A DNA stretch of 35,722 bases, taken from assembly GCF_022410535.1 (NCBI RefSeq), contig NZ_JAKNBL010000033.1, forward strand, positions 1 through 35,722. Reading direction: 5' to 3'. Position 1 is the stretch's first letter; every line of letters starts with the position of its first letter. The stretch comes from Pelotomaculum terephthalicicum JT (GTDB lineage: Bacteria > Bacillota > Desulfotomaculia > Desulfotomaculales > Pelotomaculaceae). The position numbers and the translations under genes are program-made. Shown one piece after another: positions 7,584-16,129 of the stretch. The notes beneath the pieces are model-generated. The model ran no database searches. It had not been told where the DNA came from and worked only from the letters and a program-made list of their open reading frames with translations.

Positions 7584-8993
7584 ATGGTTCATGTTTATTC
7601 CATGGGTGGAATTAATATCGCTTTAGATGGCAACAGTGGAAGCGTCCACGTTCTAGACGATGTGGCATATGAATTATTGGCGCAATTCAAGAAACCGTTT
7701 GCATATGAACAAGCAGTAAAAAAGTTTCAGGAGAGATACCCTGCAAAAAGCATCAGGGAAGCATGGGAGGAAATCAGCTTGCTTGTAGAAAAAGGGCTTC
7801 TATTCTCCCCTGAAATAGATCAGACCGCTGTTCAAAACAATATGACCGTTAATAAAGGCTTCAAAGCCTTGTGCCTTCATGTAGCCCATGACTGCAACCT
7901 CATGTGCGAATATTGTTTCGCATCCAAGGGAAGCTACAAGGCGGCAAAAAAATTAATGCCACTGGAGATTGCCATTAAAGCGGTGGATTTCCTGGTTAAC
8001 AACTCCGGAAAGAGAAGAAATGTTGAGATAGATTTTTTCGGCGGCGAGCCGATGCTCAATTTTACCGTTGTTAAAAAGACTGTGGAATATGGAAGAAAAG
8101 TCGCAAAACTCGCAGATAAGCAGATAAACTTTACTGTTACCACTAATGGTACGCTTCTTGACAATGATGAAATAAAATATATCAATGAAAACATGGATAA
8201 TGTAGTTATTAGCCTTGATGGACGGAAAGAAGTTCATGATGCGATAAGGTATGACGCTGCAGGCCGGAGTACATATGATAGAATAATCGGCAATGCTTTG
8301 CATCTAGTTCGTGCGAGGGAAAACAAAAGCTATTTCATCCGTGGGACATTTACCTCCAGAAACACGGATTTTTCCAAGGATGTGCTGCATCTCGCCGATC
8401 TGGGATTTGATGAGATATCGATGGAACCTGTTGTGGGTAGAGGCGAGGATTTTCATATTCGTCGCGAGCACATTCCGGAAATTCTCAATGAATATGAACA
8501 GCTTGCCTATGCGTATATAAGAAAAATAAAAGAAGGAGGAAAACCCTTTAGGTTTTATCACTTCAACGTAAATATTTATAAAGGTCCCTGTCTATATAAA
8601 AGAATCGCAGCTTGCGGTGCAGGCACGGAATATCTCGCCGTTACGCCAGAGGGAGACCTTTATCCCTGCCACCAGTTTGTTGGCAAGCACGAATTTATAA
8701 TGGGAAATCTTGACACAGGCCTAAAAAACAATGCCTTATGTGAAAGATTTAGAAAAACTAACATATTAACTAAAGAAGAATGCCGTGATTGCTGGGCAAA
8801 ACTTTACTGTTCAGGCGGTTGCCATGCAAATTCTTACTATGCAAGCGGAGATATTATGAAACCGGAGGAATTGTTTTGTGCAATGCAGAAGAAACGTTTA
8901 GAATGTGCTATTATGATTGAAGCATATGTTGACCTGGCGCATCAGTATTTGCGGGAAGGTACGGAAAAAAATAGATTAACCTCCGGGGTGTAA
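7584..8993 (+). CDS. SCIFF-type radical SAM/SPASM peptide maturase
   Basis: A 469-residue radical SAM enzyme close to the SCIFF maturases (ScfB/CteB), which form thioether crosslinks in a Cys-rich peptide. The first 90 residues resemble the PqqD-like peptide-recognition domain (NIALDGNSGSVHVLDDVAYELL). The SAM cluster motif is CNLMCEYC near residue 105; GGEP follows. The C-terminal SPASM region carries the auxiliary-cluster Cys (CGAGTEYLAVTPEGDLYPC, CRDCWAKLYCSGGCHANSYY). Start is taken at ATG 7584 with GGGAG 9 bases upstream; ATG 7563 lacks one. No typical 45-residue six-Cys precursor is seen next to it. It is linked by 2 bp to the DUF134 gene. Confidence 0.85.
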   Translation: MVHVYSMGGINIALDGNSGSVHVLDDVAYELLAQFKKPFAYEQAVKKFQERYPAKSIREAWEEISLLVEKGLLFSPEIDQTAVQNNMTVNKGFKALCLHVAHDCNLMCEYCFASKGSYKAAKKLMPLEIAIKAVDFLVNNSGKRRNVEIDFFGGEPMLNFTVVKKTVEYGRKVAKLADKQINFTVTTNGTLLDNDEIKYINENMDNVVISLDGRKEVHDAIRYDAAGRSTYDRIIGNALHLVRARENKSYFIRGTFTSRNTDFSKDVLHLADLGFDEISMEPVVGRGEDFHIRREHIPEILNEYEQLAYAYIRKIKEGGKPFRFYHFNVNIYKGPCLYKRIAACGAGTEYLAVTPEGDLYPCHQFVGKHEFIMGNLDTGLKNNALCERFRKTNILTKEECRDCWAKLYCSGGCHANSYYASGDIMKPEELFCAMQKKRLECAIMIEAYVDLAHQYLREGTEKNRLTSGV

Positions 8994-8995
8994 TA

Positions 8996-9409
8996 ATGCC
9001 ACGACCACCAAAATGCAGGAGAGTTGAAAAGTTTCCACAGTTCACTTATTTTAAACCAGCCGGAATACCGGTAACTAAACTTTTCGAAATACATCTAACG
9101 GTTGAAGAATTAGAAGCAATACGCTTAAGAGATTTAGAAGGATTAGAATATGAAGAATGCGCACAAAAGATGACTGTATCCAGACCGACGTTTTACAGAA
9201 TAATCACTGCCGCTAGGAGAAAAATTGCCGAAGCTCTGGTTAATGGTTCCGCCCTGCGGGTAACCGGCGGAAATTACAGCCTTGCCAAATACGAGCTGGC
9301 CTGTAAGATTTGTGGCCACCATTGGGAAGATATTATCTGTTGCCGCCGCACCAGATGCCCGGTATGCAATGCAAATAATTGGGACAAAGTTAATATTAAA
9401 AAAAAATAA
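8996..9409 (+). CDS. DUF134 (UPF0251) helix-turn-helix protein with C-terminal zinc ribbon
   Basis: A 137-residue predicted DNA-binding protein. Residues 1-95 match the DUF134 family: MPRPPKCRRVEKFPQFTYFK, LTVEELEAIRLRDLEGLEYE, and a sigma-70 region 4-like helix-turn-helix ECAQKMTVSRPTFYRIITAARRK. The C-terminus adds CKICGHHWEDIICCRRTRCPVC, a rubredoxin- or zinc-ribbon-like pair of CxxC knuckles. The family is usually linked to NifX-like and MinD/ferredoxin genes, as here, so it may regulate this cluster in response to metal; that role is inferred. It starts 2 bp after the maturase stop, consistent with translational coupling. Confidence 0.85.
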   Translation: MPRPPKCRRVEKFPQFTYFKPAGIPVTKLFEIHLTVEELEAIRLRDLEGLEYEECAQKMTVSRPTFYRIITAARRKIAEALVNGSALRVTGGNYSLAKYELACKICGHHWEDIICCRRTRCPVCNANNWDKVNIKKK

Positions 9410-9803
9410 AGGGGGTTGGTTGAATTCCGGGACCTTTACCCTTTAGCTTATAAGCCTTTTTGCTCTGGTGCAGCACCGTGCTGGTTAATTTACCTTCAGC
9501 AAAAGTGTCTATCTCTAATTTTACAATAACCTCCTTTTTTGCATGAGATATGGTATTATCGCTAAAGAGACGGCTCTATTATATGGAACGGGAGAAATTT
9601 ATTATATAAGTGGATGTTGATACTAATTATCTACACCAAGTGCTTAGAGAAGATTTGGGTGATTTGGAACGTTTTTTGGCAGAGCTAAAGAAAGGTTTAT
9701 AGATGTGACCTTATTTATCCTTTCATAGGTGACATATGATCACGATAATTAACAAGGTGGCATTATCACATGACATGATAATCACATTCCATTTATATAG
9801 AGG
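9410..9803. other. Intergenic region with no recognised gene; two dyads near its end
   Basis: No gene supported. A GTG-started 30-residue frame (9610-9702, ending LHQVLREDLGDLERFLAELKKGL) has no ribosome site and may be a gene remnant. The last 80 bp hold two dyads described separately. The rest shows only short stem-forming pieces, such as GCAGCACCGTGCTG near 9468. Confidence 0.3.
9729..9782. promoter_or_regulatory. Two operator-like palindromes upstream of the rib promoter
   Basis: GTGA-N7-TCAC at 9729-9743 and ATTATCA-N7-TGATAAT at 9762-9782, both with a 7-bp centre and 33 bp apart (about three helical turns). The second ends 21 bp before the -35 box of the rib promoter. They look like sites for a dimeric regulator; none is known to me for this spot. 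Confidence 0.4.
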
Positions 9804-9832
9804 TTGACATCTAATAAATCCGGCCATATAAT
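9804..9832 (+). promoter_or_regulatory. Sigma-A promoter of the riboflavin operon
   Basis: Perfect TTGACA (9804-9809), a 17-bp spacer and perfect TATAAT (9827-9832), placing the transcript start near 9839, about a dozen bases before the FMN riboswitch. Confidence 0.9.
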
Positions 9833-9851
9833 AATCATTGAAGTTAATAAG

Positions 9852-9980
9852 GCAATGCCTTCAGGGACGGGTGCAATTCCCTATCGGCGGTATGGCGTGA
9901 GCCGAGCCCGCAAACCCTTCAGGGGTTGATCCGGTGAGAAGCCGGGGCCGACAGTAAAAGTCTGGATGGAAGAAGGTGCG
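9852..9980 (+). promoter_or_regulatory. FMN riboswitch (RFN element)
   Basis: Complete FMN aptamer in the rib leader. Conserved pieces in order: TTCAGGGACGGGTG, ATTCCCTATCGGCGGT, GAGCCGAGCCCGC, CCGGTGAGAAGCCGG, CCGACAGT, GTCTGGATGGAAGAAG. The P1 stem closes as GCCTTC with GAAGGT. It is followed by an alternative pairing ACCTTTTT/AAAAGGT and a terminator, so it should switch the operon off when FMN is plentiful. Its 3' half is duplicated at 3310-3433. Confidence 0.95.
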
Positions 9981-10034
9981 ATACCTTTTTGAAAGTGTTT
10001 TTCGAAAAGGTGTTTGATTATGTTTGATTTAATG

Positions 10035-10062
10035 CCCTGAGGTTTGTTGCCCGGGGTTTTTT
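10035..10062 (+). terminator. Riboswitch-controlled terminator
   Basis: CCCTG-A-GG pairs with CC-CGGGG (one bulged A, one U-G pair) around TTTGTTG, then six T. It is the expression platform of the FMN riboswitch and lies 34 bp before the ribD start. Confidence 0.85.
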
Positions 10063-10095
10063 GATTTTTATTAATTATTAATGCTGGTGAGGTTT

Positions 10096-11196
10096 ATGGA
10101 CAGGCACTATATGAAAATGGCTTTGGCACTTGCCGCCCGGGCGCGCGGCCGCACCAGCCCCAACCCGATGGTGGGGGCGGTGGTGGTCAAAGACAGCCGG
10201 ATAGTCGGGCAGGGTTTCCATGCCCGGGCGGGCACACCGCACGCCGAGGTGCTGGCTCTGGCGGAAGCGGGAGATGAAGCCCGCGGCGCGACCTTGTATG
10301 TGACGCTGGAACCATGCTGCCACCACGGGCGCACCGGCCCCTGCGCGGAGGCGGTGATTGCCGCCGGAGTGGCAAAAGTGGTGATTGCCATGCTTGATCC
10401 GAATCCGCTGGTTTCAGGCGGCGGAATCCGGCGGCTCAGAGAAGCCGGGGTGGAAGTCGTCACCGGTGTAATGGAAGATGATGCCCTGGAGCTAAATGAA
10501 GTTTTTATCAAATATATCACTACCGGGCTTCCTTTTGTGGTGGCCAAGGCGGCCATGAGCCTGGACGGGAAAATTGCCACCCATTCCGGCAATGCGAAAT
10601 GGATAACCGGAGCTGAGGCGCGGGCTTACGGGCACTGTCTGAGAGACTGGTATGACGCTATTCTGGTCGGCATAGGCACGGTACTGGCCGACAACCCCTC
10701 TCTCACCACGCGCCTGACGGCCGGGAGAGGGCGCGATCCGGTGCGAATAATCCTGGACAGCAGGGCCAAAACTCCGCTTGACGCGAATGTATTGAACCGG
10801 CAGTCAGCGGCCCCCGCCATAATCGCCACGACAGCCGGCGCGCCGCCGGAAAGGCTGGAGGCGCTGCGGCAGGCCGGCGCGGAGGTGCTGGTGGTTAATG
10901 AAGGCCCGCGGGTGGAACTGGCACAACTGGTGAAGATACTGGGCAAAAGGGAGATTACCAGCTTATTGATTGAAGGCGGGGCCGGGGTGCACGGTTCCGC
11001 GTTCGCAGCGGAAATAGTTGATAAAGCAGTATGGTTTATCGCCCCGAAGATTATCGGCGGACAGGAGGCGCCCGGTCCGGTTGGCGGCCGGGGAGTTGAT
11101 GATTTGTCCGGGGCCGCCGCGCTTGAGCGTGTGAAAGTGAGCCGTTTGGGGCCTGATTTTTGTATAGCAGGATATTTAAAATATAGAGGTGGGTAA
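10096..11196 (+). CDS. ribD: Bifunctional riboflavin biosynthesis deaminase/reductase RibD
   Basis: A 366-residue enzyme that deaminates and then reduces the pyrimidine intermediate made from GTP in riboflavin synthesis. The N-terminal half is the zinc deaminase (TSPNPMVGAVVV, HAEVLAL, LEPCCHHGRTGPC with His and two Cys as zinc ligands). The C-terminal half, from about residue 145, is the reductase (KAAMSLDGKIATHSG, GIGTVLADNPSLTTR, LLIEGGAGVHGSAF). Start chosen at ATG 10096, where GGTGAG lies 4 bases upstream and the product begins MDRHYMKMAL as usual for the family. ATG 10081 has no ribosome site. Three bases before ribE; under the FMN riboswitch. Confidence 0.95.
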   Translation: MDRHYMKMALALAARARGRTSPNPMVGAVVVKDSRIVGQGFHARAGTPHAEVLALAEAGDEARGATLYVTLEPCCHHGRTGPCAEAVIAAGVAKVVIAMLDPNPLVSGGGIRRLREAGVEVVTGVMEDDALELNEVFIKYITTGLPFVVAKAAMSLDGKIATHSGNAKWITGAEARAYGHCLRDWYDAILVGIGTVLADNPSLTTRLTAGRGRDPVRIILDSRAKTPLDANVLNRQSAAPAIIATTAGAPPERLEALRQAGAEVLVVNEGPRVELAQLVKILGKREITSLLIEGGAGVHGSAFAAEIVDKAVWFIAPKIIGGQEAPGPVGGRGVDDLSGAAALERVKVSRLGPDFCIAGYLKYRGG

Positions 11197-11199
11197 ACG

Positions 11200-11850
11200 A
11201 TGTTTACCGGTATAGTCGAAGAGCTGGGAACACTTAAGGGTATCAAACGCGGGGCTGCTTCCGCCCAATTAACCGTCGGCGCGGAAAAGGTGCTGGAGGA
11301 TGCGCGGCTTGGGGACAGCATCGCGGTGAACGGAGTATGCCTGACGGTGGTTCATTTGGGCCCGCGGGAATTTACCGCCGATGTGATGGCGGAAACCCTG
11401 GCAAAGAGCAATCTAGGTACTTTAAATACAGGTGACCGTGTTAATCTTGAGCGGGCCCTGCGGCTGGGCGACAGGCTGGGCGGGCACATAGTCAGCGGGC
11501 ATATTGACGGGGTCGGAACGATCACCCGCCTGGAGAAGCATGATATTGCCACCCTGATTACCATCCGGGCGCCCCGTGAAGTGATGCGCTATGTAATTAA
11601 GAAGGGGTCCGTGGCGATAGACGGGATTAGCCTGACCGTGGTGGATTTTCAGGCGGACAGCTTTCAGGTGTCGCTTATTCCCCATACTGCCCACGCCACC
11701 GCGCTGGGATTAAAGAATACCGGGGCCACAGTGAATCTGGAAGGAGACGTGATCGGGAAATATATCGAAAGACTGGCCGCTTTTCCGGAAAACGACGCCG
11801 GGGAATCAAATATTAGTTTGAATTTCTTGGCGGAACATGGTTTTGTATAG
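11200..11850 (+). CDS. ribE: Riboflavin synthase alpha subunit
   Basis: A 216-residue protein that dismutates two 6,7-dimethyl-8-ribityllumazine molecules into riboflavin and a pyrimidine. It starts with the invariant MFTGIVEELG and has two tandem lumazine-binding barrels. The first holds GDSIAVNGVCLTV and F-DVMAETL, the second GGHIVSGHIDGVG and KGSVAIDGISLTV followed by FQVSLIPHT. Length is normal. Ribosome site GAGGTGG about 8 bases upstream; second gene of the rib operon. Confidence 0.95.
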   Translation: MFTGIVEELGTLKGIKRGAASAQLTVGAEKVLEDARLGDSIAVNGVCLTVVHLGPREFTADVMAETLAKSNLGTLNTGDRVNLERALRLGDRLGGHIVSGHIDGVGTITRLEKHDIATLITIRAPREVMRYVIKKGSVAIDGISLTVVDFQADSFQVSLIPHTAHATALGLKNTGATVNLEGDVIGKYIERLAAFPENDAGESNISLNFLAEHGFV

Positions 11851-11894
11851 GATTATGAATTTTTATTAGGATTTAATGCAAGGAGGCATAGACA

Positions 11895-13106
11895 ATGAAA
11901 TTTAACACAATTGAAGAAGCGATCGAGGATATTAGGCAAGGCAAGATGATCGTGGTGGTGGACGATGAGGATCGTGAAAATGAAGGGGACTTGATTATGG
12001 CCGCCGAGATGGTCACCCCGGAAGCGATCAACTTCATGATTACGCATGCGCGCGGCTTGGTTTGCATGCCGGTAGACGGAAAACGTCTCGACGAACTGGA
12101 TTTGCCGGCCATGGTAACCAACAACACCGACCCCCACGGGACAGCTTTCACCGTTTCCATCGACGCCGAAGAATGCACCACCGGCATTTCCGCCTACGAG
12201 CGGGCCTTGACCGTCAAGGCGGTCTTGAATCCCGGCACTAAACCGGAGGATTTGCGCCGTCCCGGCCACGTATTCCCGTTGCGCCCCAAGGAAGGCGGGG
12301 TTTTAAGGCGGGCGGGACACACCGAGACTACTGTGGATCTGACCCGCATGGCCGGCCTGTACCCCGCCGGGATTTGTTGCGAAATTATCAAGGAAGACGG
12401 CGCTATGGCGCGGGTGCCTGAATTGATGGAGTTTGTTAAAGAGCACGACTTAAAGATAATCACTGTAGCTGCCCTGATTCAGTACAGGCGGCGTACCGAG
12501 ATGTTGGTGCGCCGGATAGATTCGGCGCAATTGCCGACAAAATATGGTGAGTTTAAAGCTGTCTCATATGAGAGCCTGCTGGACGGCAAAGAGCATCTGG
12601 CCCTGGTGATGGGTGATTTGAACCAGGCTGAAACGCCCCTGGTGAGAGTGCACTCGGAATGCCTGACCGGGGACGTTTTCAGGTCGACGCGCTGCGACTG
12701 CGGAGACCAGTTGGCCCGCGCGATGGAAATGATTGCCGAGGAAGGTGTCGGGGTTCTTCTGTACATGCGCCAGGAAGGACGCGGCATCGGCCTTGCGAAT
12801 AAAATCCGGGCTTATCACCTGCAGGACTTGGGCAAGGATACGGTGGAAGCTAATTTGGCCCTGGGATTTCCCGCCGACCTGCGCGACTACGGTTTTGGCG
12901 CGCAGATTCTGGCGGATCTGGGACTTAAAAAGCTTCGTCTGATGACTAACAACCCCCGTAAGATTGCCGGGCTGGAAGGCTACGGGCTGCAGATCGTGGA
13001 GCGGGTGCCGGTGGAAATAAGGCCGGGTAAAAACAACAGTTTTTACTTGTCCACCAAGCAGAAAAAGCTTGGCCACCTGTTGAATGTAAGCAGCGGCGAA
13101 CGTTAG
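11895..13106 (+). CDS. ribBA: Bifunctional DHBP synthase / GTP cyclohydrolase II RibBA
   Basis: A 403-residue fusion providing both precursors of riboflavin. Residues 1-200 are 3,4-dihydroxy-2-butanone-4-phosphate synthase ([47 protein letters not shown]). Residues from about 205 are GTP cyclohydrolase II with the zinc ligands in [20 protein letters not shown], followed by [13 protein letters not shown] and LMTNNPRKI. All catalytic motifs look intact. Ribosome site AAGGAGG 7-8 bases upstream, 44 bp after ribE. About 150 bp of repeat-rich DNA separates it from ribH. Confidence 0.95.
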   Translation: MKFNTIEEAIEDIRQGKMIVVVDDEDRENEGDLIMAAEMVTPEAINFMITHARGLVCMPVDGKRLDELDLPAMVTNNTDPHGTAFTVSIDAEECTTGISAYERALTVKAVLNPGTKPEDLRRPGHVFPLRPKEGGVLRRAGHTETTVDLTRMAGLYPAGICCEIIKEDGAMARVPELMEFVKEHDLKIITVAALIQYRRRTEMLVRRIDSAQLPTKYGEFKAVSYESLLDGKEHLALVMGDLNQAETPLVRVHSECLTGDVFRSTRCDCGDQLARAMEMIAEEGVGVLLYMRQEGRGIGLANKIRAYHLQDLGKDTVEANLALGFPADLRDYGFGAQILADLGLKKLRLMTNNPRKIAGLEGYGLQIVERVPVEIRPGKNNSFYLSTKQKKLGHLLNVSSGER

Positions 13107-13240
13107 AAAAACAGGAGTCAGGGGTCAGAAGATGAAGAAAATGGCTTATTGTCTGGAAATATTCTGAGATTCTGACTTCTGAATACCTGCAAAATACCGT
13201 CTTGCTGAATGCTGAATGATGAATGCTGGCGGAATTTAGA
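13107..13240. repeat. Short simple repeats between ribBA and ribH
   Basis: Contains AGGAGTCAGGGGTCAGAAG near 13113 and its rough inverse TTCTGAGATTCTGACTTCTGA near 13163, then TGCTGAATGCTGAATGATGAATGCTGG (13203-13229), three to four degenerate 7-bp units. No gene. It resembles small intergenic repeat insertions that interrupt operons. Confidence 0.5.
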
Positions 13241-13258
13241 AGTAGAGGAGAATGGAGT

Positions 13259-13732
13259 ATGCCGAAGTATTACGAGGGACATCTTTTAGGCCAGGGCCTC
13301 AAATTTGGGCTGGTGCTGGGCCGTTTTAACGAGTTTATCACCAACAGGCTGCTCGGCGGGGCATTGGACGCGCTTAACCGGCACGGAGTGGAGGAGCATG
13401 ACATCGAGGTCGCCTGGGTGCCGGGGGCTTTTGAAATACCGCTGGCCGCCGGGAAAATGGTTTCCATGAAGAAATATGACGCGGTAATTTGCCTTGGGGC
13501 GGTAATTCGCGGCGCGACACCACATTTTGATTATATTGCCGCCGAAGTTGCCAAGGGTGTGGCAAAAGTGGGCTTGGACAGCGGTGTCCCCACCATTTTT
13601 GGTATCATCACCGCCGAGACTATTGAGCAAGCTATTGAGCGGGCCGGCACCAAGGCCGGGAACAAGGGCTGGGACGCCGCGGTGACAGCTATCGAAATGG
13701 CTAATTTGTTGAAAAACATGACAGTAGGTTGA
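13259..13732 (+). CDS. ribH: 6,7-dimethyl-8-ribityllumazine synthase
   Basis: A 157-residue enzyme that condenses the pyrimidinedione with dihydroxybutanone phosphate to give lumazine. Typical segments: [52 protein letters not shown] (with the catalytic His in the PHFD motif), [17 protein letters not shown] and [20 protein letters not shown]. Start taken at ATG 13259 with GAGGAG 8 bases upstream; the in-frame ATG 13223 falls in the repeat-rich spacer. Last gene of the rib operon; faces rpmB convergently across a shared terminator. Confidence 0.95.
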   Translation: MPKYYEGHLLGQGLKFGLVLGRFNEFITNRLLGGALDALNRHGVEEHDIEVAWVPGAFEIPLAAGKMVSMKKYDAVICLGAVIRGATPHFDYIAAEVAKGVAKVGLDSGVPTIFGIITAETIEQAIERAGTKAGNKGWDAAVTAIEMANLLKNMTVG

Positions 13733-13734
13733 TG

Positions 13735-13766
13735 AAAAAACTTAGACCCGGCGACCGCCGGGTCTA
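13735..13766 (-). terminator. Terminator between ribH and rpmB
   Basis: TAGACCCGGC and GCCGGGTCTA form a perfect 10-bp stem around GACC (13743-13766). On the minus strand the stem is followed by a run of six T (13735-13740), so it ends rpmB transcription. It may also serve ribH on the plus strand, without a U-run. Confidence 0.8.
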
Positions 13767-13796
13767 GTGATAACATCTAAGTGATATATATTGCTT

Positions 13797-13988
13797 TTAT
13801 ATCGCACGCTGAACCTTCCCGCTTCTGAGACAACGGGTGCACACCAGCACTTTTTTAGGCGAGCCGTCAACGATAGCCTTGACCCGCTGCAGGTTGGGAA
13901 CCCAGGTTCTTTTTGTGCGTATGTGTGAGTGACTCATTTTAATTCCGACAGTAATTCCTTTGCCGCATACAGAACATTTTCTAGCCAT
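13797..13988 (-). CDS. rpmB: Large ribosomal subunit protein bL28 (zinc-ribbon type)
   Basis: A 63-residue ribosomal protein. It begins MARKCSVCGKGITVG and ends CTRCLRSGKVQRAI; the two CxxC pairs make the zinc-binding (C+) form. SHSHIRTKRTWVPNLQRV is the conserved core. The start at 13988 has a strong GGAGGTG upstream on the minus strand; an upstream in-frame ATG at 14048 would add 20 unrelated residues. It is divergent from recG, 74 bp apart. Confidence 0.95.
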   Translation of the reverse strand: MARKCSVCGKGITVGIKMSHSHIRTKRTWVPNLQRVKAIVDGSPKKVLVCTRCLRSGKVQRAI

Positions 13989-14062
13989 ATGTATTACACC
14001 TCCTTTAAACCACTTATACATTCTACCAAAAAATATTTTGGGCTGCAAGAGCGAGGATCTGT

Positions 14063-16129
14063 ATGTCTAATGACTTTTTGACAAAACCCGTCCAATCAAT
14101 CAAGACAATCGGACCACGGCGGGCGGCAATCTTGCAAAAAGCAGGGATTTTTACAGTAAAGGACCTGCTTTATCATTTCCCTAGGCGCTACGAGGACCGC
14201 ACCCGGCTGCGGGAGGCCGGAGCCTGCGCGCATGGCGAAACAGCTACTCTGCGGGGAACGGTGCTGACAGCACAGGCGATCAGGCCAAAGCGCGGCCTGA
14301 CCGTGACCAAACTGGCGCTGCATGACGGGCTGGGCGTTTTTTACGCCGTGTGGTTCAACCAGCCTTATATTAAGAAAAACATTCCCATAGGGACAAAACT
14401 GTATGTAACCGGTAAAATCGAAAGGGGCTTTGGCGCAGTTCAGGTGATGGTGGAGGAATATGAGCTAGACGACGGGGGAGAGAGCTTAAGCGCGGGACGC
14501 CTGGTGCCGCTTTATCCTTTGGCCGGGCAGTTGAACCAGCGCCTGCTGCGCGCCATCGTTAAGTTTGCCCTGGATGAATTGGGCGGTCATACCGGAGATT
14601 TTCTGCCCGAAAAGCTGTTGCGGAAATTTAGCCTGCCGCTTTTCCGGGAGGCGCTTGCCACGATACATTATCCCGGCAATGCTGAGGATGCGGCGAGAGC
14701 CAGAAAACGCTTTATTTTTGAAGAATTGTTTCTGTACCAGTTTTCACTGGCATTGTGCCGCAGGGAAATTGCCCGATGGGAAAAAGCGCACCGGTATCTT
14801 CCCGAAGGTAAAATGACGATTGCTTTTTTGGAAAGTTTGCCCTACCGTCTTACTGCGGAGCAGGCCAAAGTATGGCGGGAGATATCCCGTGACATGGAAT
14901 CCCGTTTTCCCATGCATCGCCTCCTGCAAGGCGACGTGGGCTCGGGAAAAACTGTCGTATCGGTGTTGGCGCTGCTCAAGGCGGTGGAAAGCGGACTGCA
15001 GGGTGTTTTGATGGCTCCCACGGAAATTTTGGCCGAGCAGCACTATTACGGGATGAAAAGTGTTCTTGCCCCGCTGGGGGTTGAAGTTGCCCTGTTGACC
15101 GGCGGCATGCGCAAAAAAGAGAAAGAAGAGTTGCTGGAGCGGGTTTCTGACGGAAAAGTGGCGGTGCTGGTGGGAACCCATGCTTTGCTCCAGGAAAGTG
15201 TGCGTTTTAATAAGCTGGGAATGACCGTGGTCGACGAGCAGCACCGGTTCGGCGTACGCCAGCGGGCCGCTTTCCGGAGCAAGGGGTGCTGGCCGGACAC
15301 CCTGGTGATGACCGCCACCCCGATTCCCCGCACCTTGGCTTTGACTCTATACGGTGACCTGGACGTTTCAGTAATTGGCGAACTGCCGCCCGGCAGGCAG
15401 CCTGTAAAGACCTACGCCGTACCGCACAGACTCCTGGCCAGAGTGTACAATTTAATCAGGGAGCAGGTCAGCCAAGGCCGGCAGGCGTTTATTGTTTGTC
15501 CTCTGGTCGAGGAATCGGAAAAAGTCGACTTGCAGGCAGCCGTTGAGCTGGCTGAAAATCTCGCCGCCGGCGAGTTCAGGAAGTGGCGGGTCGGGCTGTT
15601 GCATGGCCGCATGAAACCATTTGAAAAGGAAGATGTAATGACCTCCTTCCGGCAGGGTGAAACAAAAATACTGGTTAGCACTACTGTTATCGAAGTAGGT
15701 GTCGATGCGCCGAACGCAACGGTGATGGTCATTCTCGACGCCGACCGCTTTGGCCTGGCCCAGCTCCACCAGCTCCGGGGCCGGGTAGGGCGGAGCGCTT
15801 ACCAGTCCTATTGCGTCCTGGTTGCCGGGCCGAAAACTGAGGAAGGGCGCGCCCGCCTGAAGGCGATGACCCGTACCACGGACGGTTTCGCCCTGGCCGA
15901 GGAAGACCTGCGCTTGCGCGGGCCCGGCGAGTTCTACGGCACCCGCCAGTCCGGCCTGCCGGAATTTAAAATCGCCGACCTGCTGGCGGACTGGAAGATA
16001 CTCCAGGCGGCGCGGGAGGAGGCTCTGGCCTGGATTAGTGCAGACCCGCATTTGCAAAGGCCGGAGAGTAAAGTCCTGCTGGATGAGGCAAAAACAAGAT
16101 TCAACATGGGGTCAGGCTTTACTTTGTGA
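14063..16129 (+). CDS. recG: ATP-dependent DNA helicase RecG
   Basis: A 688-residue branched-DNA helicase that reverses stalled forks and processes recombination intermediates. The N-terminal wedge/OB region opens [17 protein letters not shown] and [10 protein letters not shown]. Helicase motifs: GDVGSGKT (motif I, about residue 290), DEQHRFG (DEQH box, about 390), [11 protein letters not shown] (III), [13 protein letters not shown] and QLRGRVGRS (VI). RecG-type C-terminal [25 protein letters not shown] is intact. The last six codons (GSGFTL and stop) lie inside the terminal inverted repeat of a transposon remnant, so the native C-terminus was replaced or slightly shortened. The ribosome site is weak (GAGGAT). 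Confidence 0.95.
   Translation: [688 protein letters not shown]

Noticed and set aside
9410-9540. Minus-strand open frame continuing antisense into the DUF134 gene
   Set aside because: No usable start codon after its GGAGG and it overlaps a well-supported gene on the other strand.
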